Assembly (NCBI GenBank): GCA_002238555.1
Contig: MPMO01000025.1
Location: 1-62,431, forward strand
DNA length: 62,431 nucleotides
DNA from: Caldilineaceae bacterium bin34
GTDB lineage: Bacteria; Chloroflexota; Anaerolineae; Caldilineales; Caldilineaceae
Reading direction: 5' to 3'
The translations under genes were made by a program, and so were the position numbers. Below the pieces are notes generated by a model. That model did not search any database. It saw only the letters and a program-made list of their open reading frames with translations, and was not told where the DNA came from. Position 1 is the first letter of the stretch. Each line of letters begins with the position of its first letter. This document shows, piece after piece, positions 27,479 through 36,148 of the stretch.

Positions 27479-28422
27479 ATGGACTTCATCCTAGCGCCTG
27501 GCGCCGCAACGGCACCTACTCCCGCCATCTGGTCGTGCTGGGACGGCTGTGGGTGCAACGCTGGCAGTGCAAAGCCTGCCGGGGCAGCGCTTCGCCCCTG
27601 CCGCCCGACGTGACCTCCCGCCAGCGGCCGCAGACCTTCCGCGAGTTGGTGGCCAACCTGTATGTGCACAGCGTCAGTTTCCGGGGCCTGTCCCGCCTCC
27701 TGGCCCTGCTGGGCTGCGGGGTGGGGGCCGCCACCCTGTGGCGGGACGTGCAGGCGGTGGCCCCGGGCCTGGCGCCCGACCCGCAGGCGGCCCTGCCCTC
27801 GTGGGTCGAGATGGACGAGACCTGGCTGCCCCTCGGGGGCGTCAAGCGTCCCGTGGCCGTGGTCCTGGGCCCCGGGGCGAACGGCTGGACCTGCGCCTGA
27901 GCGGTCCCGGCCTCGACGGGGCCGACTGGTTCACGGACCTGGCCGCGCGCGGGGTGCAGGGGCTGACGACCGACGACGACCCCGTCTACGGTCCGGCCCT
28001 GGAGGCGGCGGGTTTGGACCGGCAGCCGTGCGCCGTGCACAGGCAGCGCACCGTGGGGCGGCACATCCGGAGTCTCGACAAGGACGACCTGACCCACCGG
28101 GACCGGGTCCTGCTGCCCATCCTGCGACGCCTGGCCCGGGCGCGACCGCCCGGAGGCCGGGCCCGTCCTGCTGGCCCTCTGGGAGGCGGTGATGCAGGGC
28201 CGCGTGCGCCTGCACCCGGAGGTGCGCAAGCTGCTGTGGCACCTCGTGGAGCGCTGGCATGAGCTGGTGCGCAACCAAGACCACCCCAGGGTGCCCGCCT
28301 CCACCAACCGGCTGGAGGGCTGGTTTGGCCGCTTCAAGCCCCGGGCCCGCCTGACGCGGGGGCTGAAGACCGAAGCCGGCGCCCGCAACTTCGTGTACCT
28401 GATGGCCCGCGGCATGGCCTGA
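27479..28422 (+). pseudogene. Broken DDE transposase of the 27378-28502 IS
   Basis: Starts MDFIL like the related copy at 62045, but roughly 70 bp that encode the Cys/His zinc-finger-like segment (PEDPGACPHGG in the other copy) are missing, shifting the frame. Recognisable pieces are WRRNGTYSRHLV with WQCKACRGS, the MDETWLPLGG catalytic Asp region, a stop near 27900, TTDDDPVYGPAL in another frame, then TNRLEGWFGRFKPRARL (catalytic Glu) in a third frame to 28422. At least two frame changes follow the deletion, so the copy is probably inactive. Confidence 0.7.
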
Positions 28423-28554
28423 AGCGACGCACGGCACCCGCGGGTACGGAGAATAGGCCCATGACGGTCCGCAACCCATATCAACGAGATTGAAACAGTG
28501 CCAATTTCGCAATGCACAGCCCCAACAGGCCCTACGACTGCTATCGTTAATAGT

Positions 28555-29160
28555 ATGGACGAGTCTGCGGGTCTCGTTTTTCTCCCTTCTTCACAGCCCC
28601 GACCCGACGTGAGAGTCAAGATTCCCACCGACCTTCTGGATGACGCCCGGAACGGCGATCCCGATGCCTTCAACCAACTTTTCGATCTGTGCTCGGGTCA
28701 CATTTTCCGATTCATCTACACGCGCGTCCCCGATCTTCAGTTGGCGGAGGACCTTACGGGCAACGTGTTTCTCAAGGTCTACGAAGCCATCAACAGAGGC
28801 CAACCGTGGAAGTACACGTTTACCTCATGGCTCTACACCATTGCCAACAACCAGATTCGCGACCACATCCGCCGGGACGTGCGGGCCGCCTTCTTCCCCA
28901 TCGACACGCACATGAACCTGCCTTCGCGCGAACCGGACCCGTTCCGCGCCACACGGGATTCCCTGGATGCCGAATCCCTGCGGGCAGCCATTGCGCGCCT
29001 ACCCGACTCCCAGGCTCAGGTAATATCCCTGCGCTTCCTTGAGGGCTACGGCGTCAAGGAAGTGGCAGCGATCATGGGCAAGACCGAAGTTTCCGTCAGG
29101 GCGATGCAGTTCAGAGCCATCAAGGAACTTAGGGCCGCCCTGACGCGGGACCTGGGTTGA
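28555..29160 (+). CDS. ECF-type RNA polymerase sigma factor
   Basis: 201-aa sigma-70-family factor. Region 2 runs from about residue 30 (ARNGDPDAFNQLFDLCSGHIFRFIYTR) with ...LTGNVFLKVYEA and the -10 binding WKYTFTSWLYTIANNQIRDHIRR. Region 4 is LPDSQAQVISLRFLEGYGVKEVAAIMGKTEVSVRAMQFRAIKEL. The ATG at 28555 is chosen; an ATG at 28498 lies inside the IS terminal repeat. The IS sits 52 bp upstream, so it may have displaced or modified the native promoter. The following gene, 16 nt on, is a likely partner. Confidence 0.9.
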   Translation: MDESAGLVFLPSSQPRPDVRVKIPTDLLDDARNGDPDAFNQLFDLCSGHIFRFIYTRVPDLQLAEDLTGNVFLKVYEAINRGQPWKYTFTSWLYTIANNQIRDHIRRDVRAAFFPIDTHMNLPSREPDPFRATRDSLDAESLRAAIARLPDSQAQVISLRFLEGYGVKEVAAIMGKTEVSVRAMQFRAIKELRAALTRDLG

Positions 29161-29176
29161 CCAAGGAGCAACCGCT

Positions 29177-29551
29177 ATGCCCCCGTTCGATCACCAAACG
29201 GAATTTCCCCGGCTGTCGGAGGAAGACAGCCGCCTGGGCATGTTATTCGACAAAGCCGATCACCTGGCCGCCAGCAGTGAACTTCAGGATCGGTATCTGG
29301 CGTCCCTCTCGGCCGCCGACCGCGCGGTCGTCGAGGAGAGCCTGATCGTAGCCAACGCACTGCGGCTGCTGGCCCAGGAAGCCACCCCTTCCATGTCGGG
29401 CCGGGCGCGTGCCCGGGTCCAACGCATGCTGTACGGCGACTTGGATCCGATTGCCGACGACGGCATTCGGGACGCCGGGCAAGCCGACGAAGGGTCCGTG
29501 TCCGAGCTCCGCTTCAACCCCCTCAACAACACGGAAGACCAGAAACTCTGA
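29177..29551 (+). CDS. Small protein co-transcribed with the ECF sigma factor
   Basis: 124 aa, acidic, no membrane segment. The N-terminal half (RLSEEDSRLGMLFDKADHLAAS) and the helical middle (ADRAVVEESLIVANALRLLAQ) resemble no family I can name. Position 16 nt after the sigma gene suggests an anti-sigma or partner role; however, the His-x3-Cys-x2-Cys zinc motif of ZAS anti-sigma factors is absent. Function unassigned. Confidence 0.65.
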   Translation: MPPFDHQTEFPRLSEEDSRLGMLFDKADHLAASSELQDRYLASLSAADRAVVEESLIVANALRLLAQEATPSMSGRARARVQRMLYGDLDPIADDGIRDAGQADEGSVSELRFNPLNNTEDQKL

Positions 29552-29563
29552 CCGCGTAGTCGC

Positions 29564-29588
29564 CCGGCCGGGCGCGATGCCCGGCCGG
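29564..29588 (+). terminator. Strong G+C hairpin after the sigma operon
   Basis: CCGGCCGGG (29564-29572) and CCCGGCCGG (29580-29588) pair perfectly over 9 bp around a 7-nt loop, 13 nt after the stop codon at 29551. There is no T-run behind it (AAACCGCAAATATT follows), so it may be a weak or factor-assisted terminator. Confidence 0.5.
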
Positions 29589-29600
29589 AAACCGCAAATA

Positions 29601-29630
29601 TTGCGCCTGCAGGTCGGCCGCCGCTACAAT
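29601..29630 (+). promoter_or_regulatory. Probable sigma-70 promoter for ffh
   Basis: TTGCGC (29601-29606), 18-nt spacer, TACAAT (29625-29630). The start point would be about 29637, giving a leader of some 65 nt before the ffh ATG at 29703. No -35 as good is found nearer. Confidence 0.5.
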
Positions 29631-29702
29631 GTGCGGTCCCGTTTGAACGGGCCGGGCGACGCGGCGCGCCACCGTCCGATTTGACCCCATGTGCTTGCAG
29701 GC

Positions 29703-31061
29703 ATGTTCGATTCGCTGAGCCAAAGACTTCAGAACACGTTCGACGCCCTGTCGCGCAAGGGGCGCCTGGACGAACAGGACATTACGGCCGGCATGCGCGA
29801 AATCCGCATGGCACTGCTGGAGGCGGACGTCAACTACCGGGTGGTCAAGGACTTCACCCGCCGCATCCGGGACCGCGCCACCGGGACCGAAGTCCTGCAG
29901 AGCCTGACCCCCGGCCAGCAGGTGGTCAAAATCGTGCATGCGGAATTGATTTCCCTGCTGGGGAAACCGGCACCGTTGAACTTTGCCGGCCAGGCTCCCC
30001 ATGCCTTGGCCCTGGTGGGCCTTCAGGGTGTGGGCAAGACCACGATGGCGGCCAAGCTGGCCGTGCACCTGCGCAGACGGGGCCAAACTCCGTTGCTGGT
30101 GGCTGCGGACGTGCAGCGGCCGGCTGCGATCGATCAGCTTGAGACCCTGGGCAGGCAGATTGACGTCCCGGTGTTCGCCCAGCGCGAAGGTGCCCGGGCG
30201 CCCGACATCGCCGCCCGCGCCATGAAGTTCGCCCGCGGCAAGGCGCATACCGTCTGCATCCTGGACACGGCCGGCCGAACCCAAATCGACTCCGTGCTGA
30301 TGGCAGAGCTGGCCGAGATCAAGGATCGGGTCAATCCGGCCGAGACCCTGCTGGTTGTGGATGCCATGACCGGCCAGGAGGCCGTCAACGTGGCGGAGGG
30401 CTTCCAGGCCAGCGTTCCCCTAACCGGATTGATCATGACCAAGGTGGATGGCGATGCCCGCGGGGGCGCCACCCTCAGTGTGCGTCAGGTGACCGGGGTC
30501 CCTGTGAAATTCATGGGGACCAGCGAGCAGATGGACGGTCTCGACGTATTCGAGCCCGAACGGATGGCCAGCCGCATTCTGGGCATGGGGGATGTCTTGA
30601 CCCTCATCGAGAAGGCCGAGCAGTTTCTGGACGACGAGCAGAGTGAACGGCTGGGCGACAAAATGGCCCGCGGCCAACTCGACTTCGAGGATTTCCTCGA
30701 CCAGTTGCGCTCGCTCAAGCGGATGGGCAGCCTGTCCGACCTCCTGAAACTCCTACCGGGCGCCCGGAATCTGCTCGCGGATCTCGACGAAGAGGATATG
30801 GAGCACAGCCTGAAGCAGAGCGAAGCCATCGTCAACAGCATGACGCTTCAGGAACGGCGCAACCCCAGCGTGCTCAACGGCAGCCGACGGCGCCGCATTG
30901 CGGCCGGCAGCGGCACGCGCGTACAGGACGTGAACGATCTCCTCAAGCGCTTCCGGGAGGCTCAGGGCATGATTAAGGAAATGTCGGGAGGCGGTCGCGG
31001 CCGCCAGCGTGGCCGCATGCGGCACATGAAGCGACTGATGGCGGGGCAGGAACTCCGCTGA
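29703..31061 (+). CDS. ffh: Signal recognition particle protein
   Basis: SRP54-type GTPase that binds 4.5S RNA and signal sequences of nascent membrane proteins; 452 aa. N domain MFDSLSQRLQNTFDALSRKGRLDE, G domain with GLQGVGKTTMAAKL (G1), DVQRPAAIDQL, DTAGRTQIDS (G3), TKVDGDARGGATLS (G4), and the M domain with methionine-rich RKGRL/GGGRGRQRGRMRHMKRLM at the C-terminus. An ATG at 29691 adds four residues. Heads an ffh-rpsP-khpA-rimM run typical of many Gram-positives and Chloroflexota. Confidence 0.96.
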   Translation: MFDSLSQRLQNTFDALSRKGRLDEQDITAGMREIRMALLEADVNYRVVKDFTRRIRDRATGTEVLQSLTPGQQVVKIVHAELISLLGKPAPLNFAGQAPHALALVGLQGVGKTTMAAKLAVHLRRRGQTPLLVAADVQRPAAIDQLETLGRQIDVPVFAQREGARAPDIAARAMKFARGKAHTVCILDTAGRTQIDSVLMAELAEIKDRVNPAETLLVVDAMTGQEAVNVAEGFQASVPLTGLIMTKVDGDARGGATLSVRQVTGVPVKFMGTSEQMDGLDVFEPERMASRILGMGDVLTLIEKAEQFLDDEQSERLGDKMARGQLDFEDFLDQLRSLKRMGSLSDLLKLLPGARNLLADLDEEDMEHSLKQSEAIVNSMTLQERRNPSVLNGSRRRRIAAGSGTRVQDVNDLLKRFREAQGMIKEMSGGGRGRQRGRMRHMKRLMAGQELR

Positions 31062-31091
31062 CACCAACAATCCTCAGGAGACCCCCACACA

Positions 31092-31370
31092 GTGGTTCGC
31101 ATTCGACTGGTGCGCAAAGGCACCAAGAACAAACCGACCTACCGCATCCTGGTCGCGGATCAACGCAAGGCCACCAGCGGCAGTTTCATCGAGAACATCG
31201 GGCACTTCAATCCGCGCACCGAACCGGAAACCATCGTGGTGGACGTGGAACGGGCCAACCACTGGATTGCCCACGGTGCACAGCCAACTCCGGCCGTGCA
31301 GCGTCTGCTGAAGGCGGCCGCTGCCGAGGCCGCGCCCGCGACGGAAACAGATGAACATGTCGAATCATGA
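31092..31370 (+). CDS. rpsP: 30S ribosomal protein S16
   Basis: 92 aa, GTG start 31092. MVRIRLVRKGTKNKPTYRILVADQRKATSGSFIENIG is a standard S16 N-terminus, followed by ANHWIAHGAQPTPAVQRLLK. The Ala/Glu-rich tail (AAAAEAAPATETDEH) is a common extension. Starts 30 nt after ffh and overlaps khpA by 20 nt. Confidence 0.95.
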   Translation: MVRIRLVRKGTKNKPTYRILVADQRKATSGSFIENIGHFNPRTEPETIVVDVERANHWIAHGAQPTPAVQRLLKAAAAEAAPATETDEHVES

Positions 31371-31680
31371 CGTGGACGACACCATCGACCGCATCGGCCA
31401 GCTCGTAACCTGGGTCGCCTCGACCCTGGCGCAGCATCCGGACGATGTCGAGGTGGAGGCGCACCAGTACGACCAGGACCTGGAATTCAACCTCCTGGTG
31501 CACCAGGAGGACATGAAGTTCATCATTGGACGCAACGGGGACAACATCCGTGCACTCCGGGCCCTGGTCAAGGCATCGTCGCCCAGTCCGCACGCCCATG
31601 TCGCCCTGCACGTGGATTCCTGGCAGGAAATCGGCGATGGCCTGACCCCGACCGAACGCGGGCAGGACGACCAGGCCTGA
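31351..31680 (+). CDS. khpA: KH-domain RNA-binding protein (KhpA type)
   Basis: 109 aa. The KH core reads EFNLLVHQEDMKFIIGRNGDNIRALRALVKA, with the invariant G-x-x-G loop (IIGRNGDNI). KhpA partners with KhpB and binds structured RNA in the cytoplasm; in this neighbourhood (S16-KhpA-RimM) it is widespread in Gram-positives. Starts inside rpsP. A second ATG six bases on (MSNHD) is equally possible. Confidence 0.88.
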   Translation: MNMSNHDVDDTIDRIGQLVTWVASTLAQHPDDVEVEAHQYDQDLEFNLLVHQEDMKFIIGRNGDNIRALRALVKASSPSPHAHVALHVDSWQEIGDGLTPTERGQDDQA

Positions 31681-31694
31681 ACCGCCCCATACCG

Positions 31695-32234
31695 GTGGCC
31701 GCCAATGGCTCCTATCCCGACGACCACTTCGTCGTCGGGCGCGTCGAGAAGCCCCACGGCATCAAGGGCGAGGTGGGCATACGCGTCATCACCGACAACA
31801 GCGGGCGGTTTGCCCCGCGGCAGCTCCTGCACAGCACCCGCGGGCGGAGTCCGCTGACGGTCCTGTCCACGCGCCGCCACAAACAAGCGCTGCTCGTGCG
31901 GTTCGTCGAGGTTCGGGACAGAACGGCCGCCGAATCCCTGCGCGGCGCCTGGCTGTCCGTGCCGGAAGCGGACGTGCCGCCGCCGGAACCGGGAACCTGG
32001 TGGATTCACGACATTGTCGGTTCATCCGTCACCACCGACACCGGCCTGTACCTGGGGGTGGTGGCCGACGTGGCCGCGACCGGAGCCAACGATGTCTGGG
32101 AGGTGTGTCCGGCTCCGGAATTGGGACTCAGCCAACCAATTCTACTGCCTGCCATCCGCGAAGTGGTGTCCGAGGTGGACATCCCCGGACGATCGGTAAT
32201 CGTGCACCTGCTGCCGGGCCTGCTGCCCAAGTAG
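31695..32234 (+). CDS. rimM: Ribosome maturation factor RimM
   Basis: 179 aa, GTG start 31695. The N-terminal barrel opens HFVVGRVEKPHGIKGEVGIRVITDN; the C-terminal PRC domain contains GLYLGVVADVAATGANDVWEV, ILLPAIREVVSEVDI and VIVHLLPGLL. It binds ribosomal protein S19 and aids 16S processing. Starts 14 nt after khpA. The usual next genes trmD and rplS are not in the window; a mannose-1-phosphate guanylyltransferase follows instead. Confidence 0.93.
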   Translation: MAANGSYPDDHFVVGRVEKPHGIKGEVGIRVITDNSGRFAPRQLLHSTRGRSPLTVLSTRRHKQALLVRFVEVRDRTAAESLRGAWLSVPEADVPPPEPGTWWIHDIVGSSVTTDTGLYLGVVADVAATGANDVWEVCPAPELGLSQPILLPAIREVVSEVDIPGRSVIVHLLPGLLPK

Positions 32235-32317
32235 GATAAGATACAGACCCAACCAAACAGGGGTCCGCCGCGCGGTAGCCGGTCGGGTGCCCTGCCACGC
32301 CTTGGAAGCAATCATCG

Positions 32318-33361
32318 ATGATAGGCGTAATCCTAGCTGGTGGCAGCGGGAATCGCCTGTGGCCTCGCAGTCGGCAGCAGACTCCCAAGCAGTTCGACGA
32401 TCTGCTGGCACAGGGGGAATCGCTGCTGCAAGCGACCTGCCGGCGGGTTGCCCCCTTGCTGACATCCGAGCGCACATGGGTGGTAACCGGCCGCAGCACC
32501 TCCCATTTGGTCGCCCAACAGCTTCCGCACCTTGACCGGACGCGGATCCTGACCGAGCCGGAAGGCCGCAATACAGCCCCCGCCTTCGCTTGGGTGCTGG
32601 CACATCTGCCGGCGGATGCGGACAGCGAGATTGCAATCTGGCTGCCATCGGACCACTGGATCCGGGACGAAGTCGTTTTCTGCCAAGCCCTGACGCGCGC
32701 GGCCGAACTCGCGGCCGACGGCTCCCTGGTGCTGCTTGGCGCCGTGCCCGACCATCCGCACACGGGATACGGGTACATCAGGCTGGGTGCTCCCCTGGTC
32801 CCGGCCAGCACCCCACCCGCGGCGCGCGTGCGCAGCTTCCGCGAGAAGCCGGACACTCCGACCGCGGCGCGCATGCTCGAGCGCGGCGACTGCCTTTGGA
32901 ATTGCGGCATCCTGGTCAGCCGTGTCGACAGCCTGCGCCACCGCCTGGCGCAATGCGCTCCACACCTGCTGGAAGCGGCCCGCAACCCGGGCCCGAACAG
33001 CGAAACCTGGAAGGCTTTGGATCCATGCAGCATCGATCAGGTGGTCATTGAACAAGCCGCCGACTGCACAGTGGTCCATCTTGAGACGGGCTGGACCGAC
33101 CTGGGCAGCTGGGACGCACTCGAGCGCATACTGGAAAAGGACGGGGATGCCAATGTCGTGGTCGGCGACCGGGTCGTCGCCGTCGACAGCCAACACAACA
33201 TCGTCTTCGCCAATGGACGCCTGGTCGCCATGGTCGGCGTTCAGGACTTGGTCGTCGTGGACACCCCCGATGCCCTGCTGGTGGGACGCAAGAACCACAT
33301 GCAGTCCGTCAAGTCCATCATCGCAGCAATCGAAGAATCAGGCCTCGGTGGAATGACATGA
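32318..33361 (+). CDS. Mannose-1-phosphate guanylyltransferase
   Basis: Makes GDP-mannose from mannose-1-phosphate and GTP, for surface polysaccharides. 347 aa, the short ManC form without the C-terminal isomerase domain. Motifs: ILAGGSGNRLWPRSRQQTPKQF (nucleotide binding), IWLPSDHWI, the TGYGYIRLG segment, FREKPDTPTAARML, and IDQVVIEQA. Its last four bases overlap the start of the next gene (ATGA). Confidence 0.88.
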   Translation: MIGVILAGGSGNRLWPRSRQQTPKQFDDLLAQGESLLQATCRRVAPLLTSERTWVVTGRSTSHLVAQQLPHLDRTRILTEPEGRNTAPAFAWVLAHLPADADSEIAIWLPSDHWIRDEVVFCQALTRAAELAADGSLVLLGAVPDHPHTGYGYIRLGAPLVPASTPPAARVRSFREKPDTPTAARMLERGDCLWNCGILVSRVDSLRHRLAQCAPHLLEAARNPGPNSETWKALDPCSIDQVVIEQAADCTVVHLETGWTDLGSWDALERILEKDGDANVVVGDRVVAVDSQHNIVFANGRLVAMVGVQDLVVVDTPDALLVGRKNHMQSVKSIIAAIEESGLGGMT

Positions 33362-34155
33362 TTCATGTTTCCGATTCGCGGGTGAGAGGTTTAATCCGGC
33401 CTCTCATCAAGTATATGGTCGTCATCGCCTTCAGCCTGGCTGCAGGCATCGCCCTGGCGTGGTACGCGTGGCCCGTCCAGTGGCAGGGAGCGCTGCCGTC
33501 CGATCTGCTCGGCGCCTACAAAATCCTGATCGTCAACAGCCTGGCCGAAGACCAGCAGATCAGCGGTTCGGACTCGCTGTCCCCCGGCGCGGCCAAAATT
33601 CTTGGCTACATGGCATCGGATCCCAGACTGGCGGTCAACGAGGCGCTGGGCCTCCTGCGCGCCGACGGAAGTTCCGGCCTGGTCCTGGACGACGGCGAGC
33701 GGGAGTTGCTCGAAGCCAATCTCCTGGCCCTGCAGGGGGTGCTCATCGATGGTCCGCAGACACCGGACGGGAGCGCCTTGCCCGTTTCGGAAGGAAGTCC
33801 CCCTCAGGAACTGGTCAGGGACAACCGGTTCATTCAGTTGTTCTCGCTGTTGAGCAGTTTGGTCCTGGTCGCGGGCCTGTTGTTTGTGGCCTGGCGCTTG
33901 ATTGCCCAAGAGGCGGCTGCGGGAACGAAAGGCGAGGCAGTGGCCAGCCTCCACTCCGATGTCGATCTGGGTGCGGGCGGCGGTCTCCGGGACCAATTCG
34001 GGAAGTTCACCGGCATCCTGGAACGGGCCCGTACCCGATTGCGCGATGTAGGCCTGACCCGGTTTGGAACCGAGGACACGGTGTCGGAGGACGAGGCCGC
34101 GGAGTTGGAGGATCCCGAGTATCAGGAGTACCGGGAACCGCGTCCCCGACGCTGA
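33358..34155 (+). CDS. Membrane protein of unknown function
   Basis: 265 aa with two transmembrane helices (YMVVIAFSLAAGIALAWYAW near 20-40 and FIQLFSLLSSLVLVAGLLFVAW near 165-190), an exported loop between them (about 120 residues) and an acidic cytoplasmic tail ending YREPRPRR. Start overlaps the ManC-type gene by 4 nt, so it is co-translated. Not recognised as a known family; Chloroflexota homologs may exist but were not checked. Confidence 0.75.
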   Translation: MIHVSDSRVRGLIRPLIKYMVVIAFSLAAGIALAWYAWPVQWQGALPSDLLGAYKILIVNSLAEDQQISGSDSLSPGAAKILGYMASDPRLAVNEALGLLRADGSSGLVLDDGERELLEANLLALQGVLIDGPQTPDGSALPVSEGSPPQELVRDNRFIQLFSLLSSLVLVAGLLFVAWRLIAQEAAAGTKGEAVASLHSDVDLGAGGGLRDQFGKFTGILERARTRLRDVGLTRFGTEDTVSEDEAAELEDPEYQEYREPRPRR

Positions 34156-34187
34156 ATCCGGAGGGACAAAACGGATGGTCCCCCGCC

Positions 34188-35402
34188 TCAACCGAGCCGG
34201 CCGTCCATGTCCAGCAGAAAGCGGTCCGTCATGGTCGCGATGTAGGCACCGACCACGGCGCGCCGGTCCCGGCAATCCAGTTCGCCGCGCCAGGCCGGCG
34301 GCAACCGCGACGGCTCCGACACCAGAGCGGCAAACACACGGCGAATGGCATCCCCCCCCGCCATGGCACGGAGCCGCACCTTGCGGGTCCGGTAGAAGTT
34401 GACCGTCAGGAACCGCCGCAACTCGCCGTACATGGATTCCAACTCGGAATCCAGACGCACCAAGGGCCGATCACTACACCCCCGCACGTCGGCGAGACTG
34501 CGAATGTTGCGGCTCTGCAGGTTTCTGACGGTGGCCTCCACGCAGTCGCCGATGGCCTGGCCCACCATTTCAGTAATCAGCACCTTGCGCGAGGTCGAAG
34601 AGTCCAGGTCGGCCTCCTCCAGTTCACGGCTGGCAGCATGCGCCTGAATGCGCCGGTACACCTCCAATTCCCTAACAGCCCCGGCCAAACGTTGGCCATT
34701 CCCTTCGCCAAAGCGCATCAGGTCGTCCAAATCGCTTGAGTTGTAGGCGATCTCGTCGGCCAGGTTGCTGATCTGGGCTTCCAGCGACGCAGCTTCCCAA
34801 GGCCGCAGCCCTTCCACTGCCACCCGTTCGAGCTGGCGGGCCGACGGCGCGGCTCCGTGCTTCAGAACACCTTCCCGTACCTCGTACGTGAGGTTGAGGC
34901 CGGGCCTGTCCGGTCGACGCCGTTCCCGCACGTCCAGCAGTTCAAACGTGAACAGGTTGTGGTCGAAGCCACCGGCATCGGACAACAGTTCGTTCAGGAT
35001 CTGTTCCCCTTCGTGTCCGAACGGGGGGTGTCCCAAATCGTGGGCCAGGCATATGGCCTCGACCAGATCCTCGTTGACGTTCAGCCGACGCGCAACGGAA
35101 CGACCTATCTGCGCCACCTCCAGACTGTGCGTAAGCCGCGTCCGGACATGGTCGCTGCCAGGCAACGGCTGCACCTGGGTCTTGTGGGCCAGACGACGAA
35201 AGGCGCGCGAGTGGACAATCCTGTCCCGGTCACGCTGAAAGCACGTGCGCCACTCGTCGACCGCCTCCGGCTGGGCGCGACCACGGCTGTGCAGGCTGCA
35301 CATGGAGTACGGCGCCAGTGTCGCGAGTTCCCTCTGTTCCAGGCACTCCCGATTCACCAGGGCCGGCCGGACCACGGCAGCCCTTCCCTGCGTCGGCATC
35401 AA
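34188..35402 (-). CDS. Deoxyguanosinetriphosphate triphosphohydrolase-like protein
   Basis: HD-domain dNTP triphosphohydrolase of the Dgt family, 404 aa, cytoplasmic. Metal-binding HD residues: RTRLTHSLEVAQIGR (first His), AICLAHDLGHPPFGHEGE (H-D pair and following His), and the late Asp in LADEIAYNSSDLDDLM. N-terminal FQRDRDRIVHSRAFRRLAHKTQV is diagnostic of the family. The N-terminal 40 residues are unconserved. Its start overlaps the SDR gene's stop by 4 nt (ATGA), so the two form an operon. Confidence 0.91.
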   Translation of the reverse strand: MMPTQGRAAVVRPALVNRECLEQRELATLAPYSMCSLHSRGRAQPEAVDEWRTCFQRDRDRIVHSRAFRRLAHKTQVQPLPGSDHVRTRLTHSLEVAQIGRSVARRLNVNEDLVEAICLAHDLGHPPFGHEGEQILNELLSDAGGFDHNLFTFELLDVRERRRPDRPGLNLTYEVREGVLKHGAAPSARQLERVAVEGLRPWEAASLEAQISNLADEIAYNSSDLDDLMRFGEGNGQRLAGAVRELEVYRRIQAHAASRELEEADLDSSTSRKVLITEMVGQAIGDCVEATVRNLQSRNIRSLADVRGCSDRPLVRLDSELESMYGELRRFLTVNFYRTRKVRLRAMAGGDAIRRVFAALVSEPSRLPPAWRGELDCRDRRAVVGAYIATMTDRFLLDMDGRLG

Positions 35403-36148
35403 CGCGGCCTGCGGTGCATGGCAATACTCTCCCCGCCATCGATGAACAGCAGCGATCCGGTGACAAAGTCCGAATCAATCAGGAAGCGCACGCCGCGCAC
35501 GACATCCTCGGGTGTTCCCCACCGGCCCAGAAGCGTCGCGTCCGCGACACGCCGACGGGCCTTCGGAGACAGGTCGGGCTGGGGCAGCATTGGCCCCGGC
35601 ACAACGCCATTGACCCTGACCCTGGGCGCGAGTTCGAGCGCCAACTGCCGGGTGAGGGCCTCCAAGCCGGCCTTGCCCACGGCGTGGGCCGTCAATCCGG
35701 TTCTGGGCTGACGCACGATGGTGTCCAAAATATTGATGATGCAGGGCGAGCACGACTCCAGCAACAAGGGCAGCAGTTCGTTGCAGACGTACACGCACCC
35801 GTCGATGGATGCACGGGTCACGCGATGCCAGGATGCATAGTCCGCCAAGGGGAACGCATCGAACTCCCAGGGACTGGCGGAGTTGATGCAGATGTCCAGA
35901 CCGTCGCCCCGGTGATGCAGATGGTCCCGCAGGCTGCGCACATCCCGCAGCCGGGTCACATCGCACCGCACCGCGGAGGCTCCCGCATCGATGGCCCGCA
36001 GCTCGGCCAGGGTTGTCCGGGCCTGACGTTCGGCGCTCAGCCAGGAAAAGGTCACGCTGGCCCCGGCATGAGCCAAATCCAGACAGATGCGACGCCCGAT
36101 GCGGTGTGCACCGCCCGTCACCAGCACCCTCCGTCCGGCCAAGGACAT
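35399..36148 (-). CDS. SDR-family protein lacking the catalytic Tyr
   Basis: Short-chain dehydrogenase/reductase fold, 249 aa from ATG 36148; a start at 36202 adds 18 unremarkable residues. TGGAHRIGRRI gives the cofactor motif and R in AERQA suggests NADPH. The active-site Ser region is CIINILD and the family motif Y-x3-K reads HAVGK here: Tyr is replaced by His (CAC), while Lys is kept. Pteridine reductase-like and FabG-like annotations both fit the overall pattern. Translationally coupled with the downstream dGTPase gene. Confidence 0.82.
   Translation of the reverse strand: MSLAGRRVLVTGGAHRIGRRICLDLAHAGASVTFSWLSAERQARTTLAELRAIDAGASAVRCDVTRLRDVRSLRDHLHHRGDGLDICINSASPWEFDAFPLADYASWHRVTRASIDGCVYVCNELLPLLLESCSPCIINILDTIVRQPRTGLTAHAVGKAGLEALTRQLALELAPRVRVNGVVPGPMLPQPDLSPKARRRVADATLLGRWGTPEDVVRGVRFLIDSDFVTGSLLFIDGGESIAMHRRPR

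Larger units (their letters stand above)
27378..28502 (+). mobile_element. Complete-ended insertion sequence (1125 bp) with broken transposase
   Basis: Imperfect 31-bp terminal inverted repeats, opening GGCACTGTTTCAATCTCG (27378-27408 and, inverted, 28472-28502; one mismatch seen), are flanked by an 8-bp direct repeat AATTTCGC (27370-27377 and 28503-28510), which defines the insertion exactly. Between them lies a DDE transposase with frame breaks. The same terminal sequence recurs at 59365, 59530, 62116 and 62214, so this IS family is active or was active in this genome. The family could not be assigned. Confidence 0.87.

Noticed and set aside
29552..29702. SRP RNA gene near ffh
   Set aside because: The conserved SRP RNA tetraloop region is not present.
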